NCBI RefSeq assembly: GCF_036013645.1
Contig: NZ_CP107869.1
Location: 5,828,001 to 5,892,000, forward strand
DNA: 64,000 bases
Direction: 5' to 3'
Source of the DNA: Streptomyces sp. NBC_00490
GTDB lineage: Bacteria > Actinomycetota > Actinomycetes > Streptomycetales > Streptomycetaceae
A program made the position numbers and the translations under genes. Below, piece by piece: positions 59,619 through 64,000 of this stretch (its first letter is position 1; each line of letters starts with the position of its first letter). The notes below the pieces were generated by a model. The model was not told the origin of the DNA, ran no database searches, and saw only the letters and a list, made by a program, of their open reading frames with translations.

Positions 59619-60245
59619 ATGACGAATCGCAGGTGGATCGCGGCGGCCGTCGCCACTGCCGGTGTGGTGGTGGGGACAGCCCTGTACATCGACGAGATGC
59701 AGACCGGGCACACCGACGGCGGCCTCCTGGCCGCCCCCCGGGAAAGCGTCTCGATCAGGAAGGCGAGCGCTCCGGCCGAGGACCGGTGCGTCGGCACGGC
59801 CCCGGCGCCCCCGGACGCCGACCCCGAGGAGACCCCGCTGGAGCGCACCCTGGTCCGCCTCGACAAGCTGGCCGCGGGCAAGCACTCCGCCGTCTACACC
59901 GGCATGGGCGTCGACGAGGACAAGAACGCCGCCGACATCTGGCGCATCCCCTCCGACGCCTTCGACAAGGCCGCCTGCGGCGCCGCCGAGAAGGGCGTGA
60001 CGCTACGGCTGCACTCCGCCGACGTCGACCGCAGGACCCTCGACGCCCTCGCCGACCGGATCAGCGAGGACATGTACCGCTGGGACGGCACCTTCCAGCT
60101 GCGTGAAGTCGGCGTCGACGAGCGGGGGTTCGTGCATGTGGGCGTCGACGACCCGAAGAAGGCCGAACCCCTCGTGGAGAAGGAGTTCGGCCCCCGGTAC
60201 ATCAAGGTGGAGCACGTTGGGCAGGCTCACGCCGACGTCGGCTGA
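59619..60245 (+). CDS. membrane-anchored or exported protein of unknown function
   Basis: This 208-residue protein has an N-terminal hydrophobic segment (WIAAAVATAGVVVGTALYI), then a polar region and a C-terminal alpha/beta domain (VYTGMGVDEDKNAADIWRIP, GFVHVGVDDPKKAEPLVEKE). Two Cys (DRCVGT and AACGAA) could form a disulfide. No family recognised. It ends 19 bp inside the convergent permease gene's coding end. Confidence 0.7.
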   Translation: MTNRRWIAAAVATAGVVVGTALYIDEMQTGHTDGGLLAAPRESVSIRKASAPAEDRCVGTAPAPPDADPEETPLERTLVRLDKLAAGKHSAVYTGMGVDEDKNAADIWRIPSDAFDKAACGAAEKGVTLRLHSADVDRRTLDALADRISEDMYRWDGTFQLREVGVDERGFVHVGVDDPKKAEPLVEKEFGPRYIKVEHVGQAHADVG

Positions 60246-61624
60246 TCCGCCCGCCGCAGTACCGCGTACAACCCCGCGCTCACCGCGAACCCGACCAGGC
60301 ACGTGATGTCACCGAACGACGGCCATTGCTCCGGCACCCACCCGACGTATTTCTCCTGGTTGGAGAAGAGCGGCACGGACACCACGATGCCCGTCAACAG
60401 GGCGGCGATACCCGGCCAGTTGGTGAAGGTGCGGTCGGCGATCCTCGCGGCCAGCATCTCGTCCGGTATCCGCGCCTGCCGCCACCGCTCGACCAGCACC
60501 ACCCCGAGCCACGGACCCACCCAGTACGCGATCACCAGCAGGAACGCCTCGTAGGCGTGCCCCGCGTCCGCCAGCGACGCCCACGCCGCCGCCGTACCGG
60601 CGAGACCGCACAGCACGACGATGGCGCTGCGGCCGAGCCACGGCGGGAGCCTCAGACCCAGCGAGGTGATCGACATGGCCGAGGAGTAGACGTTCAGGGC
60701 GTTCGCGGAGACCGCGCCCAGGATGATCGCCAGCAGCACCAAGTCACTGAGCCAGCCCGGGAGATGGCCGGTGAAGGCGGCCGTCGGGGTGGCGCCCTCG
60801 GGGGTGACGATCGTCGCCGAGGCCGCGCCGATCACCGACACGATCGCGATCGACACGAAGAGACCGACCGCCGGGTACAGGACCGTCTTGAAGCGGTTCG
60901 CCGTGCGCGGGAGATAGCGGGAGTAGTCCGAGGCGCCCGGGTTCCAGCCCGCCGCGTAACCCCAGGCGGTGCTGAACGCCAGGAGGAAGCCGCCGATGCC
61001 GCCGCCCGCGCCGGAGCCGCCCAGGTCGGCCTCCTTGAAGGTCCACACCCCGGCCAGCAGGAAGACCACCGCCAGGGCCGGGAAGGCGTACTTCTCGAAG
61101 GCGTGGACGAAGTTGTGGCCGATGAAACCGATCACGACCTCGGCCGCGACCACGATCAACAGCGAGGGGAGCGGTCGCAGATCCGTCAGCGTGTTGAGGG
61201 CGAAGGCCGCGCTCACACTGTTCACCGCGAACCAACCGACGCCCGCGACCAGGGCGTTGACCCCCGACGGCAGCAGATTCCCCCGGTAACCGAAGGAGAA
61301 GCGGCCGATCGCCATCTGCGGAACACCGAACCGCGGACCGTCCAGCGACAGGATCCCCTGCGTCAGCGCGCCCAGCGCCGTGCCCAGGAGCAGGGCCGCG
61401 GTCGCCTGCCAGAAGCTCAGACCGAAGAAGAGGACCGAGATCACGCCGATGTAGACGGTCGCGAACTCGATGTTCGGAGAGGCCCACGTCCACAGCAGCT
61501 GGAGCGGGCCGCCATGGCGCTCGGAGTCCGGGATCGGTTCCGAGCCGGCCGTCTCGACGGCGATGACCTTGTCACCGTATGCGGGGGCGATGGCCGTGGC
61601 GGAACCGGCCGGAGCAGTCGTCAT
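60227..61624 (-). CDS. NCS1-family cytosine/nucleobase permease (CodB-like)
   Basis: This 465-residue protein has about twelve helices. The NCS1 pattern near helix 1 is WTWASPNIEFATVYIGVISV, then GPRFGVPQMAIGRFSFGYRG, NSVSAAFALNTL, WGYAAGWNPGASDYSRYLP and SALNVYSSAMSITSL-type sequence. It likely imports cytosine or a related base with a cation. The cytosine-deaminase-like gene at 52412 may use its substrate, although the two are 8 kb apart. ATG 61624 gives the best N-terminus; an upstream ATG adds three residues. Confidence 0.88.
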   Translation of the reverse strand: MTTAPAGSATAIAPAYGDKVIAVETAGSEPIPDSERHGGPLQLLWTWASPNIEFATVYIGVISVLFFGLSFWQATAALLLGTALGALTQGILSLDGPRFGVPQMAIGRFSFGYRGNLLPSGVNALVAGVGWFAVNSVSAAFALNTLTDLRPLPSLLIVVAAEVVIGFIGHNFVHAFEKYAFPALAVVFLLAGVWTFKEADLGGSGAGGGIGGFLLAFSTAWGYAAGWNPGASDYSRYLPRTANRFKTVLYPAVGLFVSIAIVSVIGAASATIVTPEGATPTAAFTGHLPGWLSDLVLLAIILGAVSANALNVYSSAMSITSLGLRLPPWLGRSAIVVLCGLAGTAAAWASLADAGHAYEAFLLVIAYWVGPWLGVVLVERWRQARIPDEMLAARIADRTFTNWPGIAALLTGIVVSVPLFSNQEKYVGWVPEQWPSFGDITCLVGFAVSAGLYAVLRRADQPTSA

Positions 61625-61793
61625 GCGAGCCAAGTGTCCGGTTCCCGACGGTCGCGGCCCAGAGGCGCACTGTCCGCTTCGGAAGCCTCACCGGCGTACA
61701 ACCTGCACGCATCGGCGGGACCGATGGGGGCATCGGCAGGACGCCCCACTGGCGCGTGGACCAGCAGCGATGCCCGCTCGTAGCGTCGGGGAC

Positions 61794-62735
61794 ATGACCT
61801 CAGAGAGCAAGGGCACAGAGAGCAAGGGCATCGCCCAGCTGACGACCGCGATGGTGCTGTCCGGCACCCTCGGCGTCTTCGTCGTCGAGTCGGGCGCCTC
61901 GCCGTTCAACGTCGTCTTCTTCCGCGTCCTGTTCGGCGCCCTCGCGCTCGGCGGCTATGTCATCGCCCGCGGCTGGCTCCGCGACCACGGCTTCACCCCG
62001 CGCACCCTCGCACTCGCCGTCCTGGGCGGGGTGTTCATCGTCTTCAACTGGGTGTTCCTCTTCCAGTCGTACGAGAACACGTCGATCTCCGTCGCGACGG
62101 TGGTCTACCACACCCAGCCGTTCTACGTCGTGCTGCTGGGCGCCCTGCTCTTCCGCGAGCGGCTGACGGCCGCCAAGGTCGGCTGGATCGCCCTGGCCTT
62201 CGCGGGCCTCACTCTCGTATCCGGCGTGACACCAGGGGACTTCACCAGCGGCGGCACCTATCTCCTCGGCGTCGGACAGGCGTTGCTCGCCGCGCTCCTC
62301 TACGGGCTGTCCACCCTGGTCACCAAGCGCATCACCGGCGTCCGCCCCCACCTCATCGCCCTCGTCCAGGTCCTCGTCGGCATCCCCCTGTTGCTCCCCT
62401 TCGCCGACTTCGGCGCGATGGCCGGCACGGGCGCGGACTGGGGCTGGCTGGTCGGGCTCGGGTTCATCCACACGGGCGTCATGTACGTCCTGATGTACGC
62501 CGCCTACGCCCAGCTGCCGGTCTCGAAGATCGCCGTACTCGCCTTCGTCTACCCGGCCGTCGCCATGGTCATGGACTGGGCGGTGTACGGCCACCACATC
62601 GGCCTCGTGCAGGCGCTGGGCGTCCCGCTGATCGTGCTGGCGAGCCTCAAGGTGACGCTGGCCCGCACTCCCCGGGTCGTCACGTCCCGTCGTACGACGT
62701 CTGCTCCCGCACCAGTCGCACCGCAGCCTCGATGA
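61794..62735 (+). CDS. EamA/DMT-family transporter
   Basis: This 313-residue protein has ten predicted helices in two EamA repeats. The first (about residues 12-140) includes AQLTTAMVLSGTLGVFVVES and SYENTSISVATVVYHTQPFY; the second (about 150-290) includes LLYGLSTLVTKRITGVRPHL and YAAYAQLPVSKIAVLAFVYP. A small-metabolite or amino-acid exporter is likely. It overlaps the convergent LysR gene by 56 bp at their 3' ends, and LysR-EamA neighbours are often functionally linked. Confidence 0.92.
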   Translation: MTSESKGTESKGIAQLTTAMVLSGTLGVFVVESGASPFNVVFFRVLFGALALGGYVIARGWLRDHGFTPRTLALAVLGGVFIVFNWVFLFQSYENTSISVATVVYHTQPFYVVLLGALLFRERLTAAKVGWIALAFAGLTLVSGVTPGDFTSGGTYLLGVGQALLAALLYGLSTLVTKRITGVRPHLIALVQVLVGIPLLLPFADFGAMAGTGADWGWLVGLGFIHTGVMYVLMYAAYAQLPVSKIAVLAFVYPAVAMVMDWAVYGHHIGLVQALGVPLIVLASLKVTLARTPRVVTSRRTTSAPAPVAPQPR

Positions 62736-63588
62736 ACAGCGTCAGATGGCGTGGCAGGCGCTTCCCCGCCCGCCACGCCACCTGCGTGTACAGCTGGAAC
62801 GGCGGCTCCCACGGCAGCTCCACCAACGCCCCGGACGCCAGCTCCGCGCCCACCGTCACCCGGGGCAGCAGCGCCACGCCGAGACCGCCCGCCACCCCCC
62901 GCTTGGTCGCCTCGATCGTGCCGAACTCCATGAAGGGCGGCGGCGATCCGGTGCGGTGGACGAGCTCGGACTCGAAGAGGTCGCGGTAGGGGCAGCCGGG
63001 TTCGGTGCCCACGAGCTGGACCTCGGTGAGGTCCTCCGTCTTGAGCGCGGGGCTCTTCCCGGCGAGCGGATGGCCGGGCGCGGCGACCAGGACCAGCGGC
63101 TCCGGCGCGAGCACCCTGCTCTCCAGCCCCGGATGCTCGGTCTCCGGCTCCATCAGGAAGCCCACGTCGTACGTGCCCTGCCGCAGCGCCTGCCGGGTCT
63201 CGTCGCCCAGCGTCGTGCGCAGCGAGAGCCGGACCTTGGGATGGCGGTGGTGGAAGAGCTCCAGGAGCGGCGGCAGCCGGTAGGAGGTCAGCGACTCCAT
63301 CGTGCCGACGGCGAGCGTGCCCGAGGGTTCCTCCGCGTCGACGACCGCCGCGCGGGCCTCCGCGCTCAGCTCGATGATCTGCCGCGCGTACGGCAGCAGC
63401 CGCTCCCCGGCCTCCGTCAGCCGGATGCGGCTGCCGAGCCGGTCGAACAGCGGGGTGCCCAGGGAGTCCTCCAGGGCGCGGATCTGGCTGGTCACGCTGG
63501 ACTGCGCGTAGCTCAGCTCGGCCGCGGCCCGGGTGAAGCTCAGGACGGTCGCGACCTTCTCGAAGGTGACGAGCAGCCGCAGCTCCAT
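62680..63588 (-). CDS. LysR-family transcriptional regulator
   Basis: This 302-residue LTTR has the N-terminal HTH ([20 protein letters not shown], then AAAELSYAQSSVTSQIRALE) and a C-terminal periplasmic-binding-like effector domain (TLAVGTMESLTSYRLPPLLE). GGAGGG lies 5 bp before ATG 63588. Its start overlaps the stop of the PLDc_N gene (TGATG). It may regulate the convergent EamA transporter gene. The effector is unknown. Confidence 0.93.
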   Translation of the reverse strand: MELRLLVTFEKVATVLSFTRAAAELSYAQSSVTSQIRALEDSLGTPLFDRLGSRIRLTEAGERLLPYARQIIELSAEARAAVVDAEEPSGTLAVGTMESLTSYRLPPLLELFHHRHPKVRLSLRTTLGDETRQALRQGTYDVGFLMEPETEHPGLESRVLAPEPLVLVAAPGHPLAGKSPALKTEDLTEVQLVGTEPGCPYRDLFESELVHRTGSPPPFMEFGTIEATKRGVAGGLGVALLPRVTVGAELASGALVELPWEPPFQLYTQVAWRAGKRLPRHLTLFIEAAVRLVREQTSYDGT

Positions 63589-63908
63589 CAGCCCTCCTTG
63601 GGGCCGTCCTCGCCGCGCTCCTTCTTGTCCTCGCCCAGGGACTTCAGGAAGTCGGGGTTGTCGTCGGGGGCGACCCACTGGCCGCGCCCGCCGCGCTCCC
63701 GCACCCCGGACCAGCCCTCGGCCGCGGGACTGCGCTTCTTGCCCGCGATCAGCCACGAGATCGAGCCGACGAGGGGGAACAGCAGCACGAGGATGGCCCA
63801 CAGCGGCTTGGGCATGTGGCGGACGTCCTCCTCCTTCGTGCTGATGCAGTCGATGAACGTGTACACGCTCAGCGCCAGTGGGACGAGGAACATCAGCACC
63901 CGGAGCAT
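63588..63908 (-). CDS. PLDc_N-domain small membrane protein
   Basis: This 106-residue protein has two helices ([20 protein letters not shown] and [20 protein letters not shown]) in the PLDc_N pattern, followed by a charged tail ([20 protein letters not shown]). It has no phospholipase active site of its own. GAGAGGA lies before ATG 63908. It is coupled to the LysR gene by the TGATG overlap. Confidence 0.88.
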   Translation of the reverse strand: MLRVLMFLVPLALSVYTFIDCISTKEEDVRHMPKPLWAILVLLFPLVGSISWLIAGKKRSPAAEGWSGVRERGGRGQWVAPDDNPDFLKSLGEDKKERGEDGPKEG

Positions 63909-63995
63909 GGGTCCTCTCCAGCGAAACGGTCGACGGGCCGGAGGCACGGCCCCCGGGTTCAGGCCCAGGGTAGCCGCTCGGGGATACTTGACCCC

Positions 63996-64000
63996 ATGGC
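63996..64000 (+). other. possible start of a rightward gene cut by the window edge
   Basis: ATGGC at the edge would begin a protein with Met-Ala. GATACT about 10 bp upstream could be a -10 box, which would make the transcript nearly leaderless. In related genomes I recall a UbiD-type menaquinone decarboxylase gene here, but five bases cannot show it. Confidence 0.25.

Overview
The window is high-GC actinobacterial DNA and almost certainly comes from a Streptomyces chromosome. The signs are the codon bias, frequent GTG starts, four in-frame TTA codons (bldA targets), a bldN-like pro-sigma gene, DUF397/XRE/ATPase modules, DUF574 methyltransferases and a Streptomyces-type intergenic repeat. It looks like core chromosome. 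I see no insertion sequence, prophage, plasmid gene, CRISPR array, tRNA or rRNA.

Layout. 1-2.6 kb: a bldN-like sigma factor, a sigma-BldN-type promoter reading off the left edge, a HAD phosphatase and a glutaredoxin-like protein. 2.7-9.2 kb: rex-hemA-hemC-hemD, joined by ATGA/GTGA overlaps behind a Rex operator, followed by hemB; together these make the early tetrapyrrole pathway under NADH/NAD+ control. 9.2-16.8 kb: a small lipoprotein, a TTA-containing SAM methyltransferase, an aminotransferase, arylamine N-acetyltransferase, DUF4253, a TTA-containing ECF sigma factor coupled to a soluble partner, and a DUF397/XRE/anti-sigma-like ATPase module. 16.8-20.6 kb: argS and a class I lysS. 20.7-31.5 kb: a DUF2637 membrane protein, two tandem DUF3558 lipoproteins, RtcB RNA ligase, a tyrosine phosphatase-GNAT fusion, an SDR, several small proteins, and MarR and HxlR regulators with a quinone oxidoreductase. 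31.6-34.9 kb: a DHA2 MFS transporter divergent from an LLM monooxygenase/FMN reductase pair.

34.9-35.9 kb is a noncoding minisatellite whose core is about six copies of a 62-bp unit. 36-43.4 kb: a two-component system, an M20 peptidase, paralogous small membrane proteins and an EamA transporter. 43.6-51.4 kb: hemL, a histidine phosphatase, a deacetylase-like Tat lipoprotein and the System II cytochrome c maturation operon (resA-ccdA-resB-ccsB). A second Rex-like operator overlaps the resA start, so haem synthesis and cytochrome c assembly may share Rex control within this one window. 51.4-64 kb: a Fe(II)/2OG-type oxygenase coupled to a cytosine-deaminase-like enzyme opposite a PucR regulator; a transglutaminase-fold protein; a TTA-containing DUF6232 membrane protein and its overlapping partner, which share a Gly/Asn-rich motif; argG; an oxidoreductase/ArsR pair with two near-identical operators; a cytosine permease; an EamA transporter; a LysR regulator; and a PLDc_N membrane protein.

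The items most worth pursuing are the DUF6232 pair with its amyloid-like shared motif, two copies of a roughly 70-bp palindromic element, the minisatellite, the phosphatase-GNAT fusion, and the bldA-dependent sigma factor with its translationally coupled partner.
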